Notes: generated by a model from the letters alone, not told the origin. A stretch of DNA of 64,000 nucleotides from Solirubrobacter sp963848475 (GCA_963848475.1 CAWKDW010000020.1:248001-312000), one strand, 5' to 3'. Positions 7,297 to 16,234 are shown, counted from the stretch's first letter. Translations and numbers: made by a program.

Positions 7297-8267
7297 GCGC
7301 CCGGCCGCTGCCTCGGGTGCGGTCGATCGGGATCACCGAGGCGGCCTATTCGACGAAGTTCGCCAGCTGGCACTCGCGTGCGAGCGTGCGCGCGAAGCCG
7401 CGACGCCAGATCGCGGAGTCCGAGCCGCGCGAGCACGTCTACTTCCCGCCCGAGCTCGTGCCGGTCGTGCAGCACGCGGTGGTCCAGGGGCTCGGCACCG
7501 AGATCGTCGACCGGGTGCTGATCGGGCAGCTGCACACCTACCTGGAGTTCACGTCCGAGCTGGAGCACGGCGCGGTCAACCCGGTGGCGGCGATGATCAG
7601 CCGGCGCCGGTCGGGCTTCGACCTCCCGGAGACGATGATCGAGGACGCGTACAAGATCTACACCGACGAGGCCTGGCACGCGCAGTTCTCCGATGACCTC
7701 CAGCGCCAGGTGGCGGTCAAGACCGGCGTCGGGCCGAGCCTGTTCGACGAGCCGAACTTCTTCCGCAAGCTCCAGGGCTTCCAGCAGGACCTCGGCCCGG
7801 ACGAGCAGCGGCTGGTGATGATCTTCTTCACGATCATCTCCGAGACGCTGATCTCGACCATCCTCTCCGGGATCCCGAACGATGAGCGGGTCGTCATGGC
7901 CGTCCGCGAGCTGGTGGCCGACCACGCCCAGGACGAGGGCCGTCACCACGCCTACTTCAGCCGCCTGCTCGAGTTCACCTGGCCGCGGCTGAACCAAGCG
8001 CAGCGGGAGGTCATCGGCCCGCTGCTGCCGGAGATGATCCTGGCCTTCCTGGAGCCGGACTTCGTGGCGATCGCCGCCAATCTGCGCGCCTGCGGGCTGA
8101 GCGTCGAGCAGATCGACCAGGTGATGACCGAGTCTTATCCGCCCGCGAGCGTCAGCGCGGGCATCCGCGCGGCGTCGAAGGCGACGATCAAGCATTTCGA
8201 GCGGGTGGGGGTCGTCGAGGACCCGCGCACGGCAGAGGCACTCCAAGCGAGGGGGTTGTGGCCATGA
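7293..8267 (+). CDS. AurF-like diiron N-oxygenase
   Basis: 324 residues. The start overlaps the synthetase stop (ATGA), so the genes are coupled. The protein fits the AurF family (p-aminobenzoate N-oxygenase, ferritin-like four-helix diiron enzymes), which oxidise amines to hydroxylamines or nitro groups. All seven metal ligands of AurF can be placed with near-identical spacing: E91, E126-x-x-H129 (DEAWH), E184 (ISETL), H211, E215-x-x-H218 (HAQDEGRHH). It is cytosolic, with no signal peptide. Next to an aminoacyl-tRNA synthetase and an acyltransferase, a plausible job is N-oxidation of an amino acid or an aminoacylated amine, as in azoxy or hydrazine natural-product pathways. The substrate cannot be read from sequence. 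Alternative: a general ferritin-like oxidase. Confidence 0.8.
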   Translation: MSARPLPRVRSIGITEAAYSTKFASWHSRASVRAKPRRQIAESEPREHVYFPPELVPVVQHAVVQGLGTEIVDRVLIGQLHTYLEFTSELEHGAVNPVAAMISRRRSGFDLPETMIEDAYKIYTDEAWHAQFSDDLQRQVAVKTGVGPSLFDEPNFFRKLQGFQQDLGPDEQRLVMIFFTIISETLISTILSGIPNDERVVMAVRELVADHAQDEGRHHAYFSRLLEFTWPRLNQAQREVIGPLLPEMILAFLEPDFVAIAANLRACGLSVEQIDQVMTESYPPASVSAGIRAASKATIKHFERVGVVEDPRTAEALQARGLWP

Positions 8268-8731
8268 TTGTGGAACAGACGGTGTGGACGATCCGGCACG
8301 CGCGCCCGGAGGACGGGCGCCCGGTCCGGCGCTTCGTCTTCGACATCCTCAACGAGTACCGCGTGCCGGCCGACCCGGACGACTCCGACCGCGACGTGAT
8401 GGAGTTCGGTGCGGCGGCCGACGGCGTCGTGCAGCTCGTCGCGGAGGTCGACGGCGAGCCGATCGGCTCGGCGATCCTCACGCCCTATGGCGCCGATGAG
8501 CTCAAGCTCTCGAAGCTGTTCCTCAAACCGGAGTTCCGCGGTCTGGGCCTGGGCAGTGAGATGCTCGCGCGCTCGGAGGGCGAGGCGCGCGAGCGCGGCT
8601 ACCGCCGGATCAGCCTGGGCACGCGCGCGCTCTACGTCGAGGCGGTGCGTCTCTACGAGCGGCGCGGGTGGACGCGCGGCCCCGACCAGCCGCCGCCCGG
8701 CCCGGACCGTCTCTACTACCGCGACCTCTAG
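8264..8731 (+). CDS. GNAT-family acyltransferase
   Basis: 155 residues, starting at the ATG (8264) that overlaps the AurF-like stop as ATGA, with GAGGGGG upstream. A GTG two codons earlier is an alternative. It is a compact GNAT fold: N-terminal RHARPEDGRPVRRFVF, then the acyl-CoA loop R-G-L-G-L-G at 92-97, and a C-terminal 'AVRLYERRGW' element. GNATs usually use acyl-CoA, but some GNAT-fold enzymes (Fem, leucyl/phenylalanyl transferase) take aminoacyl-tRNA as donor. That makes transfer of the charged residue to an acceptor an attractive possibility here. Last gene of the cluster; a small AGGAC/GTCCT hairpin sits on its stop codon (8730-8742). Confidence 0.8.
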   Translation: MIVEQTVWTIRHARPEDGRPVRRFVFDILNEYRVPADPDDSDRDVMEFGAAADGVVQLVAEVDGEPIGSAILTPYGADELKLSKLFLKPEFRGLGLGSEMLARSEGEARERGYRRISLGTRALYVEAVRLYERRGWTRGPDQPPPGPDRLYYRDL

Positions 8732-8813
8732 GACCAAGTCCTCCGGCTCGGAAGTTCGCCGACGTATTCGGTCAGGCGGCCTGAACGGCAGGTCGGTCGA
8801 GTCGCTCGGAGCA

Positions 8814-10145
8814 CTACGTCTGCACGACACGCCGCCGCAGGCGGCCCACCTGCATCTCGCGCGCGACGAAGTAGGAGCCGAGCACGACGAGCAGCGCGCC
8901 GAGCTGGGCGGCGATGCCCTCCCAGGTCGGGAAGATGCCGAGCCACGAGCTCGCCCACCGCGGCAGGTCGAAGGCGGTGGGGCTGGCGGGCAGCCAGCCC
9001 AGGCCCTGCATCACGTGCACGGTCGTGCCGGTCATGACCGCGAGCACGAGCGCGATCAACACGCCGGTCGCGATCAACAGCTTCCTGTAGGGCAGCTTGC
9101 GCTGTGCGGCGAAGGTGACGCCGCCGACCGCCAGGGTCGCGGCCAGGCCGATGCCCGCCCCGAGCATGCAGGCCGCGGTGCCCGCGCTGACCTGCAGGTT
9201 CTGGACGAACAGGACCGTCTCGAAGCCTTCGCGATAGACGCTCGTCAGCCCCAGCAGCGCCAGGCCGAAGAAGCCGGTGAGGGCCTTGCGGCGCCGGTTC
9301 AGGCGCGAGATCCACTGGCTCCAGTAGACCTTGTGGAAGAACCAGTTGGTTACCACGAGCAGCACGACGATGGCCAGGATCCCGGTGATCGCCTCCAGTC
9401 GTAGGCCGTCGGTGCCGAGCTCGGAGATCAGCAACTGCACCAGCGCCCACGTGACGATCGTCGCGCCGATCCCGGCGACGCCGCCGAGCAGCACGGGACG
9501 CCGCATCCAGGCCCGCGCCCCGGTGAGCGAGGCGGTCATCGCGGCCAGGATGAGCACAGCTTCCAGGCCCTCGCGGAACACGACGATCGCGGCGTCGGTG
9601 ACCACCGTGCCGCGGCTGATCTGCACCTGGCCGAGCTTCTGCTGGGCGATCCCGAGCTCCGCTCGCGCCTGGTTTACGGCTGATCCGACGCCCGAGCCGC
9701 GGTCCAGCGCCGTGAGCACGCCCCACATCGACGTGTCGAGCTCCGGCACCCCCCTGCGGTCCGCGGCGCTGCGGACGTAGGCCTCCAACCCCGCCGCGAC
9801 GGCGCCGGCGCGATCGGGCGAGAGGGCGCCATCGAGCGCCTCCTTGACGCCTGCGTACTTGAAGGGGCGATCCTCTGCGAGGTTCGCGGTCTGCTCGTCG
9901 ACCGTCGAGGCGAGCGGCCAGGGGCGCAATTCGTTCTCGGTCTGCTCGAGCGTGCGCGCGAGCGTCGTGAGCTCGGGCGTCGGCGCGGCGATGTTCATCA
10001 GCCGCACCTCGGTGCGCAGGTGTGCGGCGAGCGTCGTGTCGTGGGCGCGCACAGCCTGCCGGTAGGTCGTCGCGAGTTCGTCCGCGTGCGTGGTGGCGGG
10101 CGCCGCGAGCGCAAGCACGAGTGCGAGCGCGGCCGCTCGGATCAT
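8814..10145 (-). CDS. efeU: FTR1-family iron permease
   Basis: 443 residues. A signal peptide (residues 1-22) leads to a periplasmic-side helical domain (about 25-170), followed by seven or so membrane spans. Both FTR1 iron-translocation motifs are present: FREGLEAVL and YREGFETVLF. FTR1/EfeU proteins move ferric or ferrous iron across the membrane together with the EfeO lipoprotein; the extra N-terminal domain resembles those of bacterial FTR1 proteins that are fused to a cupredoxin- or DUF-like part. Its start overlaps the stop of the EfeO-like gene (ATGA), so the two make one operon. I see no EfeB peroxidase, so the system may be two-component. Confidence 0.8.
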   Translation of the reverse strand: MIRAAALALVLALAAPATTHADELATTYRQAVRAHDTTLAAHLRTEVRLMNIAAPTPELTTLARTLEQTENELRPWPLASTVDEQTANLAEDRPFKYAGVKEALDGALSPDRAGAVAAGLEAYVRSAADRRGVPELDTSMWGVLTALDRGSGVGSAVNQARAELGIAQQKLGQVQISRGTVVTDAAIVVFREGLEAVLILAAMTASLTGARAWMRRPVLLGGVAGIGATIVTWALVQLLISELGTDGLRLEAITGILAIVVLLVVTNWFFHKVYWSQWISRLNRRRKALTGFFGLALLGLTSVYREGFETVLFVQNLQVSAGTAACMLGAGIGLAATLAVGGVTFAAQRKLPYRKLLIATGVLIALVLAVMTGTTVHVMQGLGWLPASPTAFDLPRWASSWLGIFPTWEGIAAQLGALLVVLGSYFVAREMQVGRLRRRVVQT

Positions 10146-11647
10146 CCGCCGAGCACGTCTGAGATCGTCGCGAGCGGGCGCCCGAGGTCGACGACAACCT
10201 TCGACAGCTTCCGGCGCTCGACGTCGTCGACAGTGTCATAGCTCGGGAAGGCGCCGTCCCGCTTGAGCATCGCGAGCTCCCGCTGCACCGCGTCAAAGCG
10301 CGAAGCGATGCCGTCGGCGAGCGCGGCATCCTTGGCGCGAAGCGCGGGAGCGAGCAGTCCGAACGTCGTCTGAGCGCCGTTGATATTGGCCTCGAAGTCG
10401 CTCAGGTCGGTGTGCGAGTAGCGATCCTCCTCGCCGCTGATCTTCGACGTGGCGACCTCGTGCAGCAGCCCGTTTGCCCCGTTGGCCAGCTCGTCGGGCT
10501 GATAGGTCAGCGTGCGCGTGCGGGCCTCGAGCGTCTTCACGTCGGCGAGCAGCTTGTCGGCGATCGGGCCGAGTCCCGCGGTCGAGTGCTTCTCCCACAG
10601 CGCCTGCTCGATGCGGTGAAAGCCGGTCCACGTCTGGCCCTTCTCGACGTCGTTGACGCGGGCGTCGATGTCCGGGTCGAGCGTGCCGAAGCTCTCCGCC
10701 ACCGGCTCGATCGTCTCATAGGGCACGCGCGCGGCCGCGAAGCGCTCCTTCGCCTGCTCGACGGCACCCGCCTTGACCGCGGCGACGAACGGCTCCACGG
10801 CCGCGACCAGGGCCTTCGCCTGGGTGGACACATAGCGCTGATAGCCGGCCACCGCGGCCTGCAGCTGCGGGTCGCTGGAGTCCGCGACCCGCTTGCCGCC
10901 GACGGTCACCACGCCGGTCGCCGCGGTCGTCCCGCCTGGGCACGACAGCGCGTACTCGCCGGGCTGCAGGTTCAGTGTGAACGAGCCGGACACGCCCGCG
11001 ACGAGGTTCTCCTGCTCGCCGAGGATGCGCTGGCCGCTGAGCACTTCGAGCTCGCTCACCCGGCCGGTGCCGGCGTTGGTGACCTTGAACGTCGTGCGCC
11101 CCGCGTCGAGCGTGAGCGTGGACGGATCGCAGCCCGCGTCGGTGAGCTTGACCTCGACAGTCTTCGGGCCCGACGCCGTCGTGCCCGGCGTCCCCGCCGG
11201 CGTGGCATCGCCGCCGCACCCCACGAGCAGCAACGGGACGCACAGGAGCGGCACGAACGCGAGGTTCGCCACCCGCGCCCGGCGTACGCGCGGCGGCGTG
11301 AGCACGCACAGCAGCGCCGCAATGAGGAGGGCGAGGTAGCCCAACAGCTCCGCCTCCGTCGGCTGCCAGCCGAGTGTCCCCGTCAGCAGCGCCGACATCC
11401 ACGTCCCGGGCACGACCAGCCACGTCAGGTCGAGCGCCTGCTCCTGACCGACAGCCAACGCCCCCGGGCCCGCGGTGCCCGGACTGTACGTGTTCTCCAG
11501 CGCGGCCGGCAGGAACCAGACGGTCTCGAGCCCTTCGCGGATGACCGCGAAGAACGTCATCGCCACCACCGCCGACACCGCGCCCGCCGCCCGTGCCGCG
11601 CCCGCCCGCGCAACTCGCCCGAGAGCGTCGCTTCGACGCGCTCGCAC
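10142..11647 (-). CDS. efeO: EfeO-like iron-binding protein fused to a remnant of FTR1
   Basis: 501 residues. Residues about 150-245 form a cupredoxin-like domain and 250-500 an imelysin/M75-type domain with the H-x-x-E iron site (GFHRIEQ), the classic EfeO layout. In front is an open extension (residues about 25-125) with an FTR1 motif (VIREGLETVWF) and two membrane spans (LTWLVVPGTWMSALL, ELLGYLALLIAALLCVL) that match the start and end of EfeU with the middle missing. A lipobox-like LVGCGG (about 141-146) lies at the usual EfeO start, where GTG 11272 could give a free lipoprotein. So it is either a genuine fusion or a deletion scar read through. Start between 11560 and 11647 is uncertain. 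Upstream, a transposase gene interrupts the neighbourhood. Confidence 0.7.
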   Translation of the reverse strand: MRARRSDALGRVARAGAARAAGAVSAVVAMTFFAVIREGLETVWFLPAALENTYSPGTAGPGALAVGQEQALDLTWLVVPGTWMSALLTGTLGWQPTEAELLGYLALLIAALLCVLTPPRVRRARVANLAFVPLLCVPLLLVGCGGDATPAGTPGTTASGPKTVEVKLTDAGCDPSTLTLDAGRTTFKVTNAGTGRVSELEVLSGQRILGEQENLVAGVSGSFTLNLQPGEYALSCPGGTTAATGVVTVGGKRVADSSDPQLQAAVAGYQRYVSTQAKALVAAVEPFVAAVKAGAVEQAKERFAAARVPYETIEPVAESFGTLDPDIDARVNDVEKGQTWTGFHRIEQALWEKHSTAGLGPIADKLLADVKTLEARTRTLTYQPDELANGANGLLHEVATSKISGEEDRYSHTDLSDFEANINGAQTTFGLLAPALRAKDAALADGIASRFDAVQRELAMLKRDGAFPSYDTVDDVERRKLSKVVVDLGRPLATISDVLGG

Positions 11648-11757
11648 AGGCCTATGACAAACGTGGGCAACAACGCCTGACTCCCGTCCTTGGGGTTCCC
11701 TGCAACGCTAGATGCTCCTATGTTCAAGGGGGCAGTCGGGTGGTGGCGCGTTGGCGC

Positions 11758-12888
11758 TCAGGTTGGCTGGTGTGTGAGGTCGGCGAGCATGGTGCGGTGC
11801 ACGACGCGGGCGAGGTGGCGTTTGAGGATGCGTAGGGCTTCGCGGCGGGTCTTGCCGCGGGCGCGGGCGCGGTCGTAGAGCTCACGGGCGGGCGGGTGGT
11901 GGCGCAGTTGGGTGACGGCCATGATGTGCAGGATGCTGTTGACGCGGCGGTTGCCGCCGCGGTTGAGGCGGTGGCGGACGGGGTCGCCGGCGTCGCCGGT
12001 GCTGGCCGGGATCGGCGCGGTGCCGCTGAAGTTGCCGAAGCCGCCGTCGGTGAAGCGGCGCGGGTCGCCGGTCTCGATGAGCAGTTCGGCGGCCGAGCGC
12101 ACGTTGATGCCGACCAGCTGGGTCAGGGTGCTGCCGGTGGTGGCGGTCAGCTCGGCGAGGCGGCCGACGATGCGTTTCTCGTCGCTGTCGAGCGCGGCGA
12201 TCTGTTGGCGGTAGCGCTCGAGCAGTTCCAGGCGCAGCGCGTCGGCGGCGCCGGTCGGGTCCAGTGCCTGGTCGCGGTCGGCGAGAGCGCGTAGCCGCGC
12301 GCGGACGTCCTTGGTGCGGGGCAGCCGGGCCTGCAGCTCAAGCGGCAGCGCGACGAGCAGGCTCTCGGCCTCGTTGAGCAGGTGCTTTCGGCTGGTCAGC
12401 ATGGAGCGGCGCTGGGCGTGCCAGAGCGCCATCAGCTCGCGGGTCTCGTCGGGTCCGCGGTCGGGGCTGGCTTCGTCGCGCTTGAAGGCCAGCGGCAGAT
12501 CGGGGTGGGCGAGCACCTCGCGCGCGATGCGCACGCAGTCAAGCTCGTCGGACTTGCCGCGCTGGCGCGCGCGGTCGCGCTGGTTGGTGCGGTGCGGACA
12601 GACGTCGCGAACGTCATGGCCTCCGCGGATCAGGAACTGGGCGGTGTGCCGGCCCCACGAGCTGGCGCCCTCGACGCCCCAGGCCGCGATCGGGCCGTAT
12701 TGGCCGGCCCACGCCTGAAGCTGGCGATGGCCGTCGCCGGAGACCTTGAAGTGCTCGACCGCGACGATCACGCCGCGCCCATCGACGACCGCCGCCGACA
12801 GCGTGTGCTTGTGCGGATCGATCCCCACCCGCGCCCCGTCGGGCACCTCATGCGTCTGCGGCCGATGCCGCTGCTGCTGGCGTCGCAT
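11758..12888 (-). CDS. IS110-family transposase
   Basis: 376 residues starting at ATG 12888, with GAGAGGGG upstream; a longer in-frame reading exists but is arginine-rich junk. The N-terminal RuvC-like domain shows the DEDD residues: G-I-D-P-H-K-H-T, an E in GVEGASSWG, and S-D-E-L-D-C. The C-terminal half has the IS116/IS110/IS902 domain (LVGINVRSAAELLIETGDPRRF ... RHRLNRGGNRRVNSILH) with the catalytic serine region. This family moves without terminal inverted repeats, and newer work shows bridge RNAs from the flanks, so the non-coding 12889-13208 may matter. I could not mark the element ends. It appears intact. Confidence 0.85.
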   Translation of the reverse strand: MRRQQQRHRPQTHEVPDGARVGIDPHKHTLSAAVVDGRGVIVAVEHFKVSGDGHRQLQAWAGQYGPIAAWGVEGASSWGRHTAQFLIRGGHDVRDVCPHRTNQRDRARQRGKSDELDCVRIAREVLAHPDLPLAFKRDEASPDRGPDETRELMALWHAQRRSMLTSRKHLLNEAESLLVALPLELQARLPRTKDVRARLRALADRDQALDPTGAADALRLELLERYRQQIAALDSDEKRIVGRLAELTATTGSTLTQLVGINVRSAAELLIETGDPRRFTDGGFGNFSGTAPIPASTGDAGDPVRHRLNRGGNRRVNSILHIMAVTQLRHHPPARELYDRARARGKTRREALRILKRHLARVVHRTMLADLTHQPT

Positions 12889-13208
12889 CCATCGCCCCTC
12901 TCGACCTCGATACCTCGGCCACGGCGCTAGCGTTCGACGACGAGGGATCGGTCGACAACGTCCCGGTCGGGAGCCGACGGGCTGCCGGTCGGCCGACGCT
13001 CCTATCAAGTCAGACCGGTCCCTCAACTCACCGGGCCGGACCGGCACATCTAGACCCAAGACACGCCACGCCAAGGCAGCAGTCCAGACAATATGCGAGC
13101 CAGGCCCGGCCCGGGCCCAACGCTCGAGCCGTCACCCAAACACCCCCAATTCAACACCGGGACAATATGGGCGGTGTCGTTGCCGTCGGTGGAGGTGAGA
13201 GCGTCGAC
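12889..13208. other. 320-bp non-coding stretch upstream of the transposase
   Basis: No credible gene. Frames here are short and arginine-rich. It lies between an intact IS110-type transposase start and a second transposase fragment, so it probably contains the element's end, its promoter and, by analogy with IS110 elements, a possible bridge-type RNA. I see no clear terminal repeat. Confidence 0.3.
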
Positions 13209-13325
13209 GTGTCAGACGGTATCTGTTTCGCCGGATTGGATGTGCACGCGCGGAAATCCGCGGCGGCGGCCGTGGTCTTGGGTCGGGTGAGCTGTTCCGG
13301 GCGCAGTCGGCCGAGCCGGGCCGAA
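13209..13325 (+). pseudogene. N-terminal fragment of a second IS110-type transposase
   Basis: From a GTG at 13209 (GGAGGTGAGA upstream) the frame reads a typical IS110 RuvC start: F-A-G-L-D-V-H-A-R-K-S-A-A-A. It then loses all resemblance after about 40 codons, and the flavin reductase gene ends at 13329 on the other strand. It differs from the nearby intact transposase (GIDPHKH), so it is a remnant of another element, probably truncated by later rearrangement. Confidence 0.55.
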
Positions 13326-13328
13326 GGC

Positions 13329-13823
13329 TCACGCACTTCTGGGAGCTGTGCTGAGCGGCGCGACGCGCCCGAAGGCGCCGTCGGCGAACACCAACGGCTC
13401 GCCCGCTCCGTCATGCACGGCGATCACCCGCCCGACGACGATCGTGTGATCGCCCGCGGCGTGCTCGGCCTCGAGCACGCACTCGAAGAAGGCGCGCGCG
13501 TCCATCACCCGCGCCACGCCGCCGGCGGTCCGGCGCACGTCCAGCCCGGCGAGCCGGTCCGCGCCCGGCCGCGCGCGTTCGCGCAGGTCGGAGCCATGCG
13601 CGACCCCCAGCACGTTGACCGCGAAGCGGCCGGCACGGCGCATCCGGTGCCACGTCAAGGAGGCGCGCGCGGGGGAGAAGGAGATCAACGGCGGGTCGAG
13701 CGAGACCGATACGAAGGAGTCGACGACGAGTGCGTCGCCACCCGGGGCGGTCACGAGCGCGACGCCCGACGGGAAGCGCGAAGCGGCGCTGCGCACGTCG
13801 AGCGCGACGGGCAGGGCGCTCAT
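13329..13823 (-). CDS. Flavin reductase (FMN-binding split barrel)
   Basis: 164 residues. Its ATG (13823) overlaps the stop of the FAD monooxygenase gene. The sequence follows the flavin-reductase-like domain: RFPSGVALVTA, a central SFVSVSLDPPLISFS, then 'RRAGRFAVNVLG' and the terminal 'GDHTIVVGRVI'. Such proteins reduce FMN or FAD with NAD(P)H and feed a partner flavin monooxygenase. Being last in a four-gene operon with an acyl-CoA-dehydrogenase-like enzyme, it probably supplies reduced flavin to that enzyme, as in two-component sulfur or aromatic monooxygenases. Confidence 0.8.
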   Translation of the reverse strand: MSALPVALDVRSAASRFPSGVALVTAPGGDALVVDSFVSVSLDPPLISFSPARASLTWHRMRRAGRFAVNVLGVAHGSDLRERARPGADRLAGLDVRRTAGGVARVMDARAFFECVLEAEHAAGDHTIVVGRVIAVHDGAGEPLVFADGAFGRVAPLSTAPRSA

Positions 13824-15020
13824 GCCGCACGCGCCATGGCCGAGCCGGTCAAATGCCCCGCGAGCGCCAGCGCGTCCGCGCCTACGCCGCCGAGCAGATG
13901 CGACGCCCGCGTGCGCTGGAAGCGGAGGCCGAGCGTGTGCAGCCCGCTGACCGGCGTCGTGCCGTCGCGCTGGATGATCTCGCCGTGGGCATCGAGCACC
14001 GGGACGTGCAGCCACGGGTACTCGCGGCGGAAGCCAGTGGCCCACACGATCGCGCCGTAGCCGTCGAGGTCGAGCGAGGCCGGCCCGCTCCTGATCGGCA
14101 CGGGCGGCGGCGGGTCAGCAGGCGCAGCCTCGATCCCGTTTTGCTCGACGAAGCGGTCGATGCTCGCCAGCGCGCGCCGCAACCGTGCCTCGGCCTCGGC
14201 GACGTTCGCCGCCAGGCCGTCCGCGAACAGGGCGTGGCGCCCCGCGAACCCGCTCAGACGCCCGCACACGACGACGCCCGCGGCGGCTAGGCGGTCGAGC
14301 CCGAGCGACTCGCCGCCACGGGCTCCCGTCAAGGGAAAGCCCGGCGCCTGCCGCGCAGCGACGAGATCGCGCACCTCATCCGGGCGCACGTCGAGCTGTC
14401 CGACGGCGTGCAGCCACGCGAAGGCATCGCGCCCGCGGTAGCGGCGCGGCATCCGCGCGTGACGGCCGGCAGCGATCGCCACCTCGCGTCCAGACGCGCG
14501 CAATTCGAGCGCGACCTGCTGACCCGAGGGGCCGGCGCCGACCACGAGCACGGCTCCGTCCGGCAGCGCGGCGGGGGTGCGGTAGCGCGTCGCCGGCACC
14601 GATTCGACGGGGGCCGCGGCGGCCGCGCGCGGCAGCCGCGGGCACGGCGCAGTCGCCCGTCGCCAGCACGACCTCGCGCGCGGCCCACTCGCCCCGGTCG
14701 GTTTCGACCAGGAAGCCGCGGCGCCCGCGGTGGACGCCGAGCACGGTCGTCCCCTCCGAGACGGGCGCCCCGGCGGCGTAGTCCTCGAGGTAGCGGATCA
14801 GGCCGTCGCGGTCGAGGAAGCCATCGGGCGGACCGGGCACGCCCGCGCCCGGCAGCACGTTGAGCCAATTGGGCGTCAGCAGCGTCAGCGAGTCCCAGCG
14901 CTCCGAGCGCCAGCGCTCGCCCACGCGCCCGCGCTCGAGCAGCACGTGCGGGCGCGAGCCGAGCGCGTGGCTGAGCGCGAGGCCGGCCTGGCCCGCGCCG
15001 ATCACGACGGTGTCGAGCAT
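13820..15020 (-). pseudogene. Flavin-containing monooxygenase, one frameshift
   Basis: The N-terminal half begins MLDTVVIGAGQAGLA, a Rossmann FAD site (GxGxxG), and continues to VVLATGDCAVP. The second half, in another frame, carries LPDGAVLVVGAGPSGQQVA, the NADP site, and GAIVWATGFRREYPW. The two join cleanly if one base near 14640 (in a GCGG run) is removed. Together they give about 400 residues of the FMO/'putative K+-transport flavoprotein' type, which oxygenates small nucleophiles. The start touches the stop of the dehydrogenase-like gene (TGATG), and the stop overlaps the flavin reductase start. Both halves are well conserved, so a sequence error or very recent damage is likely. Confidence 0.75.
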
Positions 15021-16231
15021 CAGCGCAGGTCCGGGGTCCGGCCGAGCGCGACGTCGCCCACGAACGTGTAGGCGCGGTTGGCCCCGAGCGGGTGCATGAA
15101 GGCGCCCGCGCGCACGTCGCGGTAGGCGCGCGCGAGCGGCGAGCCGTTGACGTAGCCCGCGCCGCCGGAGAGTGCCAGGGCGCGGTCGACGATCCTCGCG
15201 GCGGCCTCGTTGACGAACGTCTTGGCCGCCTGCGCCTCGGCGAACAGCGCGAGGATGTCCTCGTCGTCGCCCAAGCGGTCGGGGTTGGCGGCGTGGAAGT
15301 CGTCGATCAGCCCCGCCGCGCGTGCCAGCGCGGCGCGGGCGACGGAGAGCTCGATGGTCGCCTCGGCCACCAGCATCCGCGCTCGCGGGTCCTCGCCGAT
15401 CCGCTCCGGGCGCACGGCGGCGTCGAGCGAGGCCTCGGCGATGCCGAGCGAGGCCGAAGCGTGGAAGAGCCCCGACTCGAGGTTGCGCTCCAGGTAGGGC
15501 GCGACGGCGCCCGCCGGGAACCCGCCGCGCAGCGCCGGGGCGGGCAGGCAGACGCCCTCGAAGCTCACCGAGTGGCTTCCCGAGGCACGCATGCCGAGCG
15601 CGTCCCAGTCGTGGTTGATGCGCACGCCGGGCGCGTCGGCGGGGATGTCGACGTAGCCGAAGCGCTCCACGCCCGCGTCGTCGGTGAACAGCACCGAGGT
15701 CAGCAGCGTGGTCGCCGCGGGCGACATCGTGCAGAAGATCTTGTGGCCGTCGATCCGCCAGCCGTCGTCGGTGCGCGTGGCGCGCGTCTTCGGGCGAGTG
15801 AGGTCCTGGCCGGCCTCGCTCATCGCCGCCGCCATCACGACCTCGCCCTCGGCGATCGGCTTCAGGGAGGCGGCGAAGGCGCGCTCGCGGCGCTCGTTGC
15901 CCGCGGCGCGGGCCATGTGCCAGCGGCGGGCGAGCTTGAGCACGCCGACGAGGTGCATGTTGACCCCGATCGCCACGGAGGCGTCGCCCCGGGCCAGCCG
16001 GCCCGAGGCGACGAGCACGTCGTGGACGGAGCTCACGCCGAGGCCGCCGAGCTCGGCCGGGACGGGCCCGGCGAGGAAGCCGGACACGCGCAGGGCCTCG
16101 ACGCTCTCGAACGGGTAGCTCCCGTCACGGTCGTGGCGGGCGGCGCGGGTGGCGAACTCGCTCGCGTGGCGCTCGGCGAGCGCGACGAGCGAGCGTCCGG
16201 CGGCCGTGCGGGCATGAAGCTCCATCGCCAT
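15020..16231 (-). CDS. Acyl-CoA-dehydrogenase-like flavoenzyme
   Basis: 403 residues with the three ACAD parts: N-terminal helical (VPAELGGLGVSS), the middle beta domain (AAMSEAGQDLTRPKT, DGWRIDGHKIFCT, DWDALGMRASGSHSV), and a C-terminal helical bundle ending LSGGAGYVNGSPLARAYRDVRAGAFMHP. The usual catalytic glutamate of beta-oxidation ACADs is not obvious. The protein looks closer to the SfnC/DszC-type reduced-flavin monooxygenases, which fits a flavin reductase in the same operon. A role in oxidising a sulfur or nitrogen compound is inference. Three bases separate it from the OsmC-family gene upstream. Confidence 0.75.
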   Translation of the reverse strand: MAMELHARTAAGRSLVALAERHASEFATRAARHDRDGSYPFESVEALRVSGFLAGPVPAELGGLGVSSVHDVLVASGRLARGDASVAIGVNMHLVGVLKLARRWHMARAAGNERRERAFAASLKPIAEGEVVMAAAMSEAGQDLTRPKTRATRTDDGWRIDGHKIFCTMSPAATTLLTSVLFTDDAGVERFGYVDIPADAPGVRINHDWDALGMRASGSHSVSFEGVCLPAPALRGGFPAGAVAPYLERNLESGLFHASASLGIAEASLDAAVRPERIGEDPRARMLVAEATIELSVARAALARAAGLIDDFHAANPDRLGDDEDILALFAEAQAAKTFVNEAAARIVDRALALSGGAGYVNGSPLARAYRDVRAGAFMHPLGANRAYTFVGDVALGRTPDLR

Positions 16232-16234
16232 CGG

